Origin: Fretibacter sp964410285
GTDB lineage: Bacteria > Pseudomonadota > Alphaproteobacteria > Caulobacterales > Maricaulaceae
Length of the DNA stretch: 64,000 nt
Assembly: GCA_964410285.1 (NCBI GenBank)
Contig: CAYPFR010000002.1
Coordinates: forward strand, 62,001 to 126,000
Reading direction: 5' to 3'
Made by a program: the position numbers and the translations under genes. Of this stretch, positions 45,909 through 54,100 are shown one piece after another. Each line of letters starts with the position of its first letter. Position 1 is the stretch's first letter. The notes beneath the pieces are model-generated. The model was not told where the DNA came from, searched no databases, and saw nothing but the letters and a program-made list of their open reading frames with translations.

Positions 45909-46873
45909 GGTTATTAGTCGCTGGCGCAACAGGTGCTTTTGGCCGCAAACATATGGCGGCCTTGGATAATATTGACGACGTTGAAGTCACGTCAATTATT
46001 GGCCGAACAGCAGAACCAACCAAAGCTATGGCAAAGGAACGTAATATTCCGCATTGGGGTTTGAATCTCGCCGAAGGCTTAGCGCGCGATGATGTTGATG
46101 CCGCCATTTTGGTGACCCCAACACAACAGCATGCTGCTCAAGCCATACAGGTGCTAGAAGCAGGCAAACACTGCTTCGTCGAAATCCCTATGGCCGATAA
46201 TATTGGAGACTCCCGCCGACTTGTAGAGGCCGCTAATGCGTCTGGTAAGAAAGCTATGGTTGGCCATGTTCGCCGCTTTAATCCGCCGCACCAATGGATT
46301 CACAATAGGGTCAAGAGCGGAGACCTGAACGTCCAGCAAATGCAAATTCGCACCATGTTCTTTCGCCGCACGAATACGAATGCCTTAGGTGAACCGCGCT
46401 CTTGGGTCGATCATTTGCTTTGGCATCATTCGGCCCATTCCATTGACCTTTTCATGTATCAAACACAGGAACCTATTTCAGATGTTTATGCCGTGGCAGG
46501 GCCTGAGCACCCCGATTTGGGTATCTATATGGATATGGGTATTGTGATGCGCACGCCGAGCGGCAAGGTTTGCAATCTATCCCTCTCTTTTAACAATGAA
46601 GGGCCGCTAGGGACTAACTTCCGCTACATCTGTGATAACGGCACTTACACAGCCTATTATGACGATATGAAAACAGGCACGGGCGAAGTGGTTGACGTCT
46701 CTGGGATTGACGTTTCCACCAATGGCATTGAACTCATGCAGCGTGAATTTCTGGCCGCTATCGCCGAAGACCGCGAACCCAATGGGTCCGTGCAACAAAT
46801 TCTGGCAACCCATGAAGTCATGGAAAAAATCGAACGCATGGTCGAGAAACAACTTAACGCCCAGCAGGGATAA
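45905..46873 (+). CDS. ligC: 4-Carboxy-2-hydroxymuconate-6-semialdehyde dehydrogenase LigC
   Basis: This 322-residue Gfo/Idh/MocA-fold enzyme oxidises the cyclic hemiacetal form of the LigAB product to 2-pyrone-4,6-dicarboxylate with NAD(P). The Rossmann start is LLVAGATGAFGRKHM, the middle contains AGKHCFVEIPMADN (the family's usual EKP is EIP), and VDHLLWHHSAHSID holds the catalytic-region histidines. ATG 45905 overlaps the ligB stop. An open stretch of 36 codons upstream lies within ligB. Confidence 0.93.
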   Translation: MRLLVAGATGAFGRKHMAALDNIDDVEVTSIIGRTAEPTKAMAKERNIPHWGLNLAEGLARDDVDAAILVTPTQQHAAQAIQVLEAGKHCFVEIPMADNIGDSRRLVEAANASGKKAMVGHVRRFNPPHQWIHNRVKSGDLNVQQMQIRTMFFRRTNTNALGEPRSWVDHLLWHHSAHSIDLFMYQTQEPISDVYAVAGPEHPDLGIYMDMGIVMRTPSGKVCNLSLSFNNEGPLGTNFRYICDNGTYTAYYDDMKTGTGEVVDVSGIDVSTNGIELMQREFLAAIAEDREPNGSVQQILATHEVMEKIERMVEKQLNAQQG

Positions 46874-46882
46874 TTAGGACAA

Positions 46883-47872
46883 ATGCTGTTCACACGATCA
46901 TTAGCCGGCAAACAGTTGCGCCCCATAGGCCTCGGATGTATGTCCCTTAGCCAAGCCTATTACCCTCTGCCGAGCGAAGCGGAGGGCGAGGCATTACTTC
47001 ACCGCGCAATCGATATCGGCTATGACCATTTTGATAGTGCCCGCCTATATGGCCAAGGGCACAACGAAACCTTGCTGGCCCGTGTGCTGAAAACACGCCG
47101 CAATGAGGTTTTCATTGCATCTAAATGCGGGATTGAATTTGATGACGGTAATCGGCGTGTAGACTGCAAACCCGAAACGATCCGCCGCGCGGTCGAGAAA
47201 AGTCTCGCCGCGCTTAATGTAGATCACATCGACCTATATTATCTCCATCGCCGTGATATAAATACACCCATCGCCGATTCCGTTGGCACGCTGGGCCGCC
47301 TAATTGAAGAAGGAAAAATTGGCGCAATTGGCCTCTCCGAGATGTCGGCTCAGACTTTAAGAACGGCGGCTAAAGAACACCCCATCGCAGCTATGCAGTC
47401 GGAATATTCGCTGTGGACCCGTAATCCTGAAATCGCCGTTTTAGAGACTTGTAAAGAATTAGGCACTGCCTTTGTGGCTTTTTCACCCGTGGCTCGCGGC
47501 GCACTTTCTGGCGGTGTGGATGAGCCAAAGACACTGGATGGTAGGGATTTGCGCTCCAAACACCCACGCTTTCTGGATGAGAACTGGGCGAAGAACCAAA
47601 AGCTAATCATCAAATTTTGTGAAATAGCAAAACGTGAGAGCGTAACGCCTGCGCAGCTTTCACTCGCATGGGTACTGGCGCAAGGCCGTCATGTCCACGC
47701 TATTCCGGGAACAGCATCGATCGTTCATTTGGAAGAAAATCTGGACACTCTTGATCAAACAATTTCCGCCGAAACTCTAAAAGAAGTTTCAACTCTGATT
47801 AATCAAAACACAGTTTCCGGACATCGCTACCCTGATGCTATGCGAAAGGCCATTGATACGGAAGAGTTCTAA
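46883..47872 (+). CDS. Aldo/keto reductase at the end of the ligJABC operon
   Basis: This 329-residue TIM-barrel NADPH reductase has the catalytic tetrad visible: FDSARLYGQGHNE (Asp, Tyr), then a Lys in IASKCG and a His in LYYLHRRD. QSEYSLWTRNPE and the C-terminal nucleotide-binding segment (IPGTASIVHLEENL) follow. It starts ten bases after ligC, so it is co-transcribed. The pathway as known does not need it. Reduction of an aldehyde side product or of a lignin-derived aldehyde before it enters the pathway is a reasonable guess. Confidence 0.85.
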   Translation: MLFTRSLAGKQLRPIGLGCMSLSQAYYPLPSEAEGEALLHRAIDIGYDHFDSARLYGQGHNETLLARVLKTRRNEVFIASKCGIEFDDGNRRVDCKPETIRRAVEKSLAALNVDHIDLYYLHRRDINTPIADSVGTLGRLIEEGKIGAIGLSEMSAQTLRTAAKEHPIAAMQSEYSLWTRNPEIAVLETCKELGTAFVAFSPVARGALSGGVDEPKTLDGRDLRSKHPRFLDENWAKNQKLIIKFCEIAKRESVTPAQLSLAWVLAQGRHVHAIPGTASIVHLEENLDTLDQTISAETLKEVSTLINQNTVSGHRYPDAMRKAIDTEEF

Positions 47873-47964
47873 TCGCCACTGGCTGCTTTGGCTGCAAGAC
47901 AGAAAAATAGGCGCAGTAATTGCTTAAAATGCACGTAAATGAGAAGAAGGTTTAATGAACTTGC

Positions 47965-47994
47965 TACGGTCAGGTTTTGAATAACCTGACCGTA
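47965..47994. terminator. Strong hairpin between convergent operons
   Basis: TACGGTCAGGTT (47965-47976) pairs perfectly over 12 bases with AACCTGACCGTA (47983-47994), loop TTGAAT. It lies between the aldo/keto reductase gene and the AhpD gene, which face each other. There is no long T run on either side, so termination is likely but not proven. Confidence 0.6.
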
Positions 47995-48004
47995 AGGCTG
48001 AATT

Positions 48005-48541
48005 TTATTGAGTATTCACAACAGGGAAATCAATGTCTGTTTGGGCGACATGATTGATATAATTTGTGAAAATGTTCGCCGCGACATGGGCTGTGACTTC
48101 AGCGATTGCGCCGTCATTATAGCCCGCAGCACGCACGGCCCCGATCTCGTCATTGCTGACTAACCCTTGTTTATCGACAATGGTTTTCGCAAAGGTCAGT
48201 AACGCTGCGAGTTTTGGATCAGCGGACCGCCCTTTTAGACGTGAGTCTATTTCTGACTGGTCCACCTTGAGGGATTTGGAAATCGCACTGTGAGCCGAGG
48301 CGCAATAGTCGCATGTATTTGCGCCGGCAACGGTCAAGGCAATCGCCTCGCGGGTCTTGGAATCAAAGCTGCCTTTTGAAAGCGCAGCGCCTAATCCTAA
48401 GAATGCCTCAAGTACAGCGGGTTGATTTGCCATGACTTTGGTTAGATTTGGAACGGCTCCCATATTGGCCTTTACGGCCGTTAGGAGTTCAGCGGCACGG
48501 CCCGTTGCCGTGTCTGGATTGACTGTATTTAAACGTGACAT
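48005..48541 (-). CDS. AhpD-like/carboxymuconolactone decarboxylase-family peroxidase
   Basis: This 178-residue member of the AhpD/CMD superfamily has the AhpD-type active site: Glu66 in TREAIALT, Cys77 and Cys80 in NTCDYCASAH, and His84. These residues fit a thiol peroxidase or oxidoreductase rather than a decarboxylase. It lies 42 bases after the DUF417 gene and shares its promoter, with the paired TetR-type operators. The neighbouring lig cluster uses 4,5-cleavage and has no need of a carboxymuconolactone decarboxylase. Confidence 0.88.
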   Translation of the reverse strand: MSRLNTVNPDTATGRAAELLTAVKANMGAVPNLTKVMANQPAVLEAFLGLGAALSKGSFDSKTREAIALTVAGANTCDYCASAHSAISKSLKVDQSEIDSRLKGRSADPKLAALLTFAKTIVDKQGLVSNDEIGAVRAAGYNDGAIAEVTAHVAANIFTNYINHVAQTDIDFPVVNTQ

Positions 48542-48582
48542 GATAGTCCTTTCAATTGTGATTAGGGTTGAGTCTGGAGCCG

Positions 48583-49104
48583 TTAAGCCGTACGGGCGAT
48601 GCGCTTAAGCGCATCACCGGTGAGGAAAATGGCACTTGCGAGCAAGACGATATCTTTGAGCAAGAACTGGCCTGGGACGACGGAGAGGGCGGGGAAACCG
48701 CCAAGGCTCGCTTCCCAAACAGGCGCCGTCAAAAGATAGCTTGATGTGACAAAGAATGTTGCGAGCGCCCCAAGAGCCCCGACAAGTGCGAGCTTCGGGA
48801 ATTTTGCGCCAAGGGCAATGATAATAGCCAACGCTATTTCGGTCGTGCCGATAAGGTTGGATGCGCCTTGGAGGCTGAAAACACTATATAACCAAGATGT
48901 CAACGGGCTGGAGGCAACGAGGCCTTCAATGGCGCCGGCTTCATATGCGGTGAATTTCATAGCTCCGATCCATCCGAGAACCGTCGCGCCTGTAAAGCGA
49001 AGTGCGTTCACGCCAACATTGCTAATTTTTTCACCGAGGGCGTTGATTTGCGAGGCGGAAAATCCCGCGGTTGTTGTGTCAGAGAAAGTTGCTGTGGTAG
49101 TCAT
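48583..49104 (-). CDS. DUF417 inner-membrane protein, RclC-like
   Basis: This 173-residue protein has about four transmembrane helices. It lines up along its length with E. coli RclC (YkgB) in the pattern WIGxxKFxxYEAxxI, SSPLTSWLY, a GTTEIALAI segment, FFVTSSYLLTAPVW, GFPALS and FLLKDIVLLASAIFL. RclC is part of the reactive-chlorine resistance operon of E. coli. The alignment is from memory, not computed. ATG 49104 is preceded by AAAGGA, and the upstream sequence contains two TetR-type operators. Its partner gene is the AhpD-like peroxidase. Confidence 0.8.
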   Translation of the reverse strand: MTTTATFSDTTTAGFSASQINALGEKISNVGVNALRFTGATVLGWIGAMKFTAYEAGAIEGLVASSPLTSWLYSVFSLQGASNLIGTTEIALAIIIALGAKFPKLALVGALGALATFFVTSSYLLTAPVWEASLGGFPALSVVPGQFLLKDIVLLASAIFLTGDALKRIARTA

Positions 49105-49121
49105 GATTTTTTCCTTTGTTA

Positions 49122-49137
49122 TAGACCAATCGGTCAA
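49122..49137. promoter_or_regulatory. TetR-type operator, site A (DUF417-ahpD operon, proximal)
   Basis: TAGACCAATCGGTCAA lies 18 bases before the DUF417 start, between promoter and ribosome site. It is a near-perfect palindrome of the TTGACC-N4-GGTCAA form found at three other places in this window. Confidence 0.7.
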
Positions 49138-49180
49138 TATTGAATTGTAAAAAATGCAGTTCGGTGACTGCGATGAAATT

Positions 49181-49209
49181 GATATATGTTTTTTAAACCA
49201 ATTGGTCAA
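49181..49209 (-). promoter_or_regulatory. DUF417-ahpD promoter with TetR-type operator, site B (distal)
   Basis: On the minus strand, TTGACC (49209-49204) and TATATC (49186-49181) are spaced by 17 bases. The -35 box is one half of the palindrome TAAACCAATTGGTCAA (49194-49209). Site A lies 72 bases downstream. Confidence 0.7.
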
Positions 49210-49296
49210 ATATTTTAATATCACGAATTTGTGAGCCCCAAAAATATCTTTACCCCTGCCCTCGGTAATTAATCTGATTTAAGCGCAGTGAAAGAA

Positions 49297-49908
49297 TCAG
49301 GCGGTTTCTTCGTCCAAAATAGTGGAGATCCGGCGTTTTAATGCAGGCAAAACCTCACTCTCATACCAAGGGTTACGTTTGAGCCAACGATTATTTCTTG
49401 GACTAGGGTGAGGCATTACCAGTCTTGTCGGCATATGGTCTTTCCATCTGGAAACACGTTCGGTGAGGGTTATCTTCTTTCCGTCCCTGATATGCCAATC
49501 AATAGCGTATTGTCCGATGATAAGAGTGAGTTCTACGTCTTTGAAACCATCCAGTAATTGATCTCGCCACAGCGCCGCACATTCAGGGCGCGGGGGAAGA
49601 TCACCACTCTTTCCAGCTCCCGGAAAGCAAAATCCCATGGGAAGAATTGCAATCTTCTTCGGATCGTAAAAAGTGGTCTCGGAAATCCCCATCCAATTTC
49701 GCAATCGAACCCCGGACGGATCATCAAAGGGAATGCCCTTTTTGTGTGTGATCCGTCCTGGGGCTTGACCCACAATTAGAACCTTTGAGCTTGGGCCGCC
49801 TTGAAGTATTGGCTTGGGTCCGAGCGGGAGGTCTTCGCAGGCCGTACAATTTCTAACTGAGTTAATGAGTGCGTGCAGATCATTATTTGACGGCTGAGAA
49901 ATTTCCAA
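49297..49908 (-). CDS. Uracil-DNA glycosylase superfamily protein
   Basis: This 203-residue protein of the UDG superfamily has a motif A-like segment, VGQAPGRITHKKGIPFDD, and a motif B-like HPSPRNNRW near residue 160. RNCTACEDLPLG near the start resembles the first cysteine pair of family 4/5 enzymes, but the remaining cluster cysteines are not in the usual places. This matches a subgroup, common in proteobacteria, whose substrate is not established. It may remove damaged bases. Confidence 0.8.
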   Translation of the reverse strand: MEISQPSNNDLHALINSVRNCTACEDLPLGPKPILQGGPSSKVLIVGQAPGRITHKKGIPFDDPSGVRLRNWMGISETTFYDPKKIAILPMGFCFPGAGKSGDLPPRPECAALWRDQLLDGFKDVELTLIIGQYAIDWHIRDGKKITLTERVSRWKDHMPTRLVMPHPSPRNNRWLKRNPWYESEVLPALKRRISTILDEETA

Positions 49909-49941
49909 AAAACCCTCCAGAGGTGGCCCTTTGCCTAACTA

Positions 49942-50358
49942 TCACAATATCGATTGTGCACCAATAACAAGTACCGCCAGCCAAGACAGCAGATAGACAG
50001 GTGTGCGTAAATAAGGAATACCCGCAATGTAAACGACGGCATGCACAATTCGGGCAATAAAGAAGATCATAGCCCACTGAGCGACAACAGGAATGATGGC
50101 TGCATCAGCTTTCGCAAAATAGGCGGCTGCTAACACAACCGCGATAAATGCAGGCATGGTTTCAACCATATTCAGATGCGCCCGCTGTGCCCGTTGCGCC
50201 CACAATGGGGGCTCGGGCTGTTTGGCTGGAAAGCCTTCAGGGTAATTCTTTAAAAAAGTTGGAAGCCCCCAAGTAAAAAGCCTCGCCAAGATATAAGGTA
50301 TCCAAAGTAAAATTGTAAGAAGGCCGCTGAGAGCCAGATAGTAAAACGCCGTGTCCAT
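49942..50358 (-). CDS. MAPEG family membrane protein
   Basis: This 138-residue protein has four hydrophobic helices and the family core RAHLNMVETMPAFIAVVLAA. The MAPEG group includes microsomal glutathione transferases. Bacterial members of this size are mostly uncharacterised. ATG 50358 begins the first helix (MDTAFYYLALSG). The frame upstream lacks conservation. It is followed after 33 bases by the glycosylase-family gene. Confidence 0.85.
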   Translation of the reverse strand: MDTAFYYLALSGLLTILLWIPYILARLFTWGLPTFLKNYPEGFPAKQPEPPLWAQRAQRAHLNMVETMPAFIAVVLAAAYFAKADAAIIPVVAQWAMIFFIARIVHAVVYIAGIPYLRTPVYLLSWLAVLVIGAQSIL

Positions 50359-50497
50359 GATGTCCCCTAAAATAAGTCGTTTTTGTAACAAATTTGACAA
50401 AATTTGATGCGATCAGTTGCTCACCTGAGCGCTCAATTATCAAGGCGAGGATCACAATGCGACATTATCTGCATAGAAAAAGAGACGAGATGCAAAG

Positions 50498-51421
50498 CTA
50501 CATCATGACTTTACGGTATTTAGACGGAGACATTTGGAACTTTGCTCTAAATGCACGTGTAAAGGCCGCTGGCGATTGATAGCCCGATAATTTGGCCACT
50601 TCTTGAATACTGTCACTTGATTCATGAAGCCTCGCTAGCGCCTTTTGCATGCGCCACTCTGAAACATAGGTCATCGGACCCATGTCCAATAACTCACGAA
50701 AACGCCTCGCATAACGGCTACGAGACATTCCAACTTCTGATGCCAGGTTTTCAACCGACCAATGAAATGACGGATTCGCATGAATTAGGCCAATTGAACG
50801 GCCAATTTGCTTATCACTGAAGGCGGCTAGCACCCCTTTAAGCTTATCATTTTTATCAATATTTATCCTGAGCAACTCAATAAACATGACTTCTGACATC
50901 CGAATAACGGACGCCTGAATTGCCAATTGTGATGAATAAACTTGGCGAATAATGAGATTCAAAATATCATCAAGCATAGGGTTAGATGCCCGTTCATTTT
51001 GGGTAATTATTTGGTATTTCGGAAGCACACTCAGCAAGGGGTGATCGGCATCAGTTCGGAACGTAAAATGTCCGCAGATAAGTTTTGTTTTCGCCCTATC
51101 ATCACCCTCCCCCACAACAAGCACTCCGTTACCATCATACCCCACATCCTCAAGGAGCGTTTCAAGTTTTGGAGCCTGCTGATAGTCAGTGTCGTAAAGA
51201 ATATGGGATGCGCCGCCCGTGATGAGTATCATATCACCCGCGGTTAAGCTGTGTTCCTTATTATCAATTCGAACATTTAACCTGCCCTGCACGACCATGT
51301 GGAACCGGGCAGCTTGCTTATGCTCTGGGACCTGCACACTCCAAGGCGTTGAGAAATCCGTTCTGAAGTAAAACACACCGTTCAGGTTTAATGTGTCCAA
51401 TATGTCACTAAGAATATCCAC
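50498..51421 (-). CDS. AraC-family regulator with N-terminal cupin, RclR-like layout
   Basis: This 307-residue regulator has an N-terminal cupin_6 domain (MDILSDILDTLNLNGVFYF ... LTAGDMILITGGASH) and a C-terminal double HTH (SVENLASEVGMSRSRYARRF, then IQEVAKLSGYQSPAAFTRAF). The plan matches RclR, the HOCl sensor of E. coli. The single cysteine, Cys116 in KLICGHF, falls where RclR has Cys89, but the second RclR cysteine (Cys21) has no partner here. It lies directly after the tetR gene on the same strand. A signal is not known. Confidence 0.85.
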   Translation of the reverse strand: MDILSDILDTLNLNGVFYFRTDFSTPWSVQVPEHKQAARFHMVVQGRLNVRIDNKEHSLTAGDMILITGGASHILYDTDYQQAPKLETLLEDVGYDGNGVLVVGEGDDRAKTKLICGHFTFRTDADHPLLSVLPKYQIITQNERASNPMLDDILNLIIRQVYSSQLAIQASVIRMSEVMFIELLRINIDKNDKLKGVLAAFSDKQIGRSIGLIHANPSFHWSVENLASEVGMSRSRYARRFRELLDMGPMTYVSEWRMQKALARLHESSDSIQEVAKLSGYQSPAAFTRAFRAKFQMSPSKYRKVMM

Positions 51422-51493
51422 AATACCACCTTTACTAATGCCCTCAGTTAATTGACAGCAAAGCGCCCTCCGGCAAGCCTTTGAAATCAGTGT

Positions 51494-52045
51494 TTAGAGT
51501 AGGGATAGAGTTTGCTCTTTAATGTCCCTGAGAACGGTTTTACGACCCCCAGATTTGATTATGACACGTCCGCCGAAATAGGCGGTCCAAATAAGAGCCG
51601 CTTTATCCGCCGCACGGGTTTCTTTAAGCGCAACAGCGATAGCGTCCCTCATGCGCTGCATGCTCGCCTGAACAACTTTCTCAGTTGATGAATCAAATGG
51701 AGCTTGATCAACCGCCGCATTACACAGCAGACATCCCCACCGCCCCCGCTTGGTTTCCGCCGCATCAACAAGGCTTTGCATCAAGGCGCTGATACGTTCG
51801 TGTCCTGTTAAACCCTCATTTCGCAGCATCGCCACACCGCCCGAGACATTGCTTTTGTCATATTTGTCCAATGCTTGGAGATAGAGAGATCGCTTATCGC
51901 CAAAGGACGCGTATAGGCTACCTTTCTTAAGTCCTGTCGCCTTCATAATGTCTGCGTAAGAGGCTCCCTCGTAACCATACTCCCAGAACACGTCCTGCAA
52001 GGCCGTCAAAACTTCATCATTATCAAATTCGCGTGGTCTACCCAT
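51494..52045 (-). CDS. TetR-family regulator with a two-cysteine ligand domain
   Basis: This 183-residue repressor has an N-terminal HTH (SYADIMKATGLKKGSLYASF) and an all-helical ligand domain. Cys105 and Cys108 in GRWGCLLCNAAVD lie close to the position of the redox-active Cys106 of NemR, so sensing of electrophiles or oxidants is plausible. The variant palindrome TTGACTGTTTAGTCAA lies 43 bases upstream, suggesting self-repression. It is my candidate for the protein binding the four related operators at 49.1-49.2 and 54.6 kb. Confidence 0.85.
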   Translation of the reverse strand: MGRPREFDNDEVLTALQDVFWEYGYEGASYADIMKATGLKKGSLYASFGDKRSLYLQALDKYDKSNVSGGVAMLRNEGLTGHERISALMQSLVDAAETKRGRWGCLLCNAAVDQAPFDSSTEKVVQASMQRMRDAIAVALKETRAADKAALIWTAYFGGRVIIKSGGRKTVLRDIKEQTLSLL

Positions 52046-52087
52046 TCTCAGGCTTCCTTTTTATTCACATATGGGGTTACACTTTAT

Positions 52088-52103
52088 TTGACTGTTTAGT
52101 CAA
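52088..52103. promoter_or_regulatory. tetR self-operator over the tetR -35 box
   Basis: TTGACTGTTTAGTCAA is a palindrome with half-sites TTGACT/AGTCAA and a four-base spacer. It differs from the TTGACC-N4-GGTCAA sites mainly at the last base of each half-site. On the minus strand the TTGACT serves as a -35 box, with TGTAAC 16 bases on as a weak -10. Confidence 0.6.
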
Positions 52104-52194
52104 GTATAATGTTTTAGCTTTATCGAAAGTTCATCGCCCGCAATCTGATAAAGCCAATCGCCCTCGCCGTACTGAATGTAAAAGGATTTTCAGC

Positions 52195-53652
52195 TCAATT
52201 GCGCGGATCTTCTAACAACCAAAAAAGCACATTATCTTCGAATATCGGGCCACTTGTTATCGTTCGGTGTTTCCCTGGAATGAAGAGTGTGGATGACCAA
52301 TTGAGTGAAGACACGACTCTGGGCTCCCATTTTTGACCCACACGTTCATCAAGCAGAGCGCTGCCGCGAGTCACAGTCTCATCACCCAACTCATAGCGCA
52401 GTATCGAGAACGCGCCGCTCGCTTTATCAATTGACGCAACCGCGGGTGTTTTACGATTATCACCGGCGACTAGAAACATCTCAAAATCAGCCGGCACTTG
52501 TGCGGTCGCGTCCATCGCCATATGAAAAAGACTAGCGCGCTGCAAAGCAGCTTTTTGATAGGCGCGGGCGATTTTACGGCGTTCTGCCATTGATTTCACA
52601 TCCGGCATAAGACTTATTAGAACGGTATCAGTTTCTTCATCCTCACCGCTCAACCCCCATTTCATCCTTTGCCAAAGGTTTGGGTCAAGCATGTCTTTCA
52701 CAGGCTGATTTATATCGCCATCCCAGACCAAGGGTTTATGGCGCGTCCGGGGCAGAAGTTGATAGACCGAAGGAAAGCTGCCAATCAGGGCTTGATGGTA
52801 ATATGGCAATACGGGACGCCCCGTGTTGAAACCATTCAGCAATTGATCCATCGCCTCTAGTGATCCGGCGTTAGGCGGCGCGACAAGAATGAGTCTCTCT
52901 ACGTCTTTTGCACCGCTCCAAGGCACCTCACCGGCCAGAATAGCATCCAAGTCCGCTGCGCCATAGCGCGCAAAATATCGCGATAAAATTGCGCCCATCG
53001 AGTGGCCGACAATATCGAATTTTATTTCGGCATTCTCTATTCCGAAATCTTCTTTATATTTTTGTTGAATGTCCTTACGCTTTTCATCGATAAAAGTTTT
53101 AAGGCGCGCCGCATTCGATGGAATATCTTGACGCCAATCATAATCAAATTGAAAACACGTATAGTGGTCGGTTCCGTAATCAATTGAGTTTAGTCCGAGG
53201 CTTTCATCACGGTATCCGCCTGCTCCTAAGGTTGTTAAAATACCTGCATATGCCTGAATTGAAATGGGAATACCCGCAAGATCAACCTGCAAGCTTTCTA
53301 AAACACCATCAGGGCGCACACTCGTTTTAATGTGGTGATTGTCGTCGTGAGCGAGATCGGCCGAAAGAGGTAGCGCGATGAGTCTCGCGCCATCATCAGA
53401 CTTTGGATTTGCAAAGTCCCTGCGGAACGCCCCCCAAACCGTCATCCCTGTCTTGTTATCGACTAGGCGGCTCCCTAATATTCCGGGAATAACGATGACA
53501 GGGTTTCGGTCTGGCTGATGATATTGCGCGCTCTTGTCGTAAAGACGCTTAAGGTTAGAACGTTTTTGCGGCGCCGTTGTGCAGGCGCTCACGAGCATGG
53601 CGAACAGAAGGCTTAAGAGAATAAGTATGCGGGTCGGTGTGATATGCGCCAT
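52195..53652 (-). CDS. LCAT-like lipase/acyltransferase lipoprotein
   Basis: This protein of about 485 residues has a lipoprotein signal (LVSACTT, cysteine near residue 24), so it is probably anchored in the outer membrane or periplasm. It is an alpha/beta hydrolase with NPVIVIPGILGSRLVD near residue 50 and the nucleophile elbow DIVGHSMGA near residue 200. Both fit the lecithin:cholesterol acyltransferase/phospholipase group acting on phospholipids. ATG 53652 begins the signal peptide. It lies between the tetR gene and the grx terminator, so it is probably transcribed separately. Confidence 0.83.
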   Translation of the reverse strand: MAHITPTRILILLSLLFAMLVSACTTAPQKRSNLKRLYDKSAQYHQPDRNPVIVIPGILGSRLVDNKTGMTVWGAFRRDFANPKSDDGARLIALPLSADLAHDDNHHIKTSVRPDGVLESLQVDLAGIPISIQAYAGILTTLGAGGYRDESLGLNSIDYGTDHYTCFQFDYDWRQDIPSNAARLKTFIDEKRKDIQQKYKEDFGIENAEIKFDIVGHSMGAILSRYFARYGAADLDAILAGEVPWSGAKDVERLILVAPPNAGSLEAMDQLLNGFNTGRPVLPYYHQALIGSFPSVYQLLPRTRHKPLVWDGDINQPVKDMLDPNLWQRMKWGLSGEDEETDTVLISLMPDVKSMAERRKIARAYQKAALQRASLFHMAMDATAQVPADFEMFLVAGDNRKTPAVASIDKASGAFSILRYELGDETVTRGSALLDERVGQKWEPRVVSSLNWSSTLFIPGKHRTITSGPIFEDNVLFWLLEDPRN

Positions 53653-53711
53653 AATCGCTCCTTTTTCTAAACCTCTATCGCCTGAATGTCCTTTTCGCAA
53701 ATCACATAAAA

Positions 53712-53733
53712 GGCCGCTGTCGAAACAGCGGCC
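53712..53733 (-). terminator. Rho-independent terminator of the DM13-grx operon
   Basis: GGCCGCTGT (53712-53720) and ACAGCGGCC (53725-53733) form a perfect nine-base stem with a four-base loop. Read on the minus strand the stem is followed by TTTTATG. It lies 68 bases after the grx stop. Confidence 0.75.
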
Positions 53734-53800
53734 AAGTTGGGGGCATAAAATGTGCGTGTCTAAGGTGAGGCCGTGAAGCCTGCTCTTCCATTTACGCCTG

Positions 53801-54076
53801 TTATGCGGCTTGCGGCAAAAATGGGGTCAACAGCGGGTCAAGCCCTCCCGAAGCCTCAAGCTCTGCGAGGTCTGAGCCCCCGCCGACATGGACGTCTCCG
53901 ATAAAGATTTGCGGGACCGTATAGCGTCCAGATCGCTTGACCATTTCGGCCGTCAGGGCGTCATTGTTTGTAATTTCAAACTCGGTAAATGGCACACCTT
54001 TTTCAGTCAACAGCGCTTTGGCCGCTTTACAAAATGGGCAATAACCTTTGGTATATAGTACGATGGATTTAGACAT
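53801..54076 (-). CDS. grxC: Glutaredoxin 3-like protein
   Basis: This 91-residue thioredoxin-fold protein has a dithiol CPFC active site at residues 13-16, TVPQIFIGD (cis-proline) and VGGGSDLAELEASG (glutathione site), all typical of GrxC. It reduces disulfides or glutathionylated proteins with glutathione. It lies 24 bases after the DM13 gene and shares its promoter with the TetR-type operators, so here it seems to be a stress-induced copy. Confidence 0.93.
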   Translation of the reverse strand: MSKSIVLYTKGYCPFCKAAKALLTEKGVPFTEFEITNNDALTAEMVKRSGRYTVPQIFIGDVHVGGGSDLAELEASGGLDPLLTPFLPQAA

Positions 54077-54100
54077 TTTATTTTCCTTTGAAATAATGAA

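Noticed and set aside
48005..48541. pcaC-type carboxymuconolactone decarboxylase serving aromatic breakdown
   Set aside because: The CxxC-His active site is that of AhpD, the cluster uses 4,5-cleavage, and the gene belongs to the operon with the TetR-type operators.
52088..52110. Plus-strand promoter TTGACT...TATAAT
   Set aside because: The spacer is only 11 bases and no plus-strand gene follows. The palindrome is better explained as a tetR operator.
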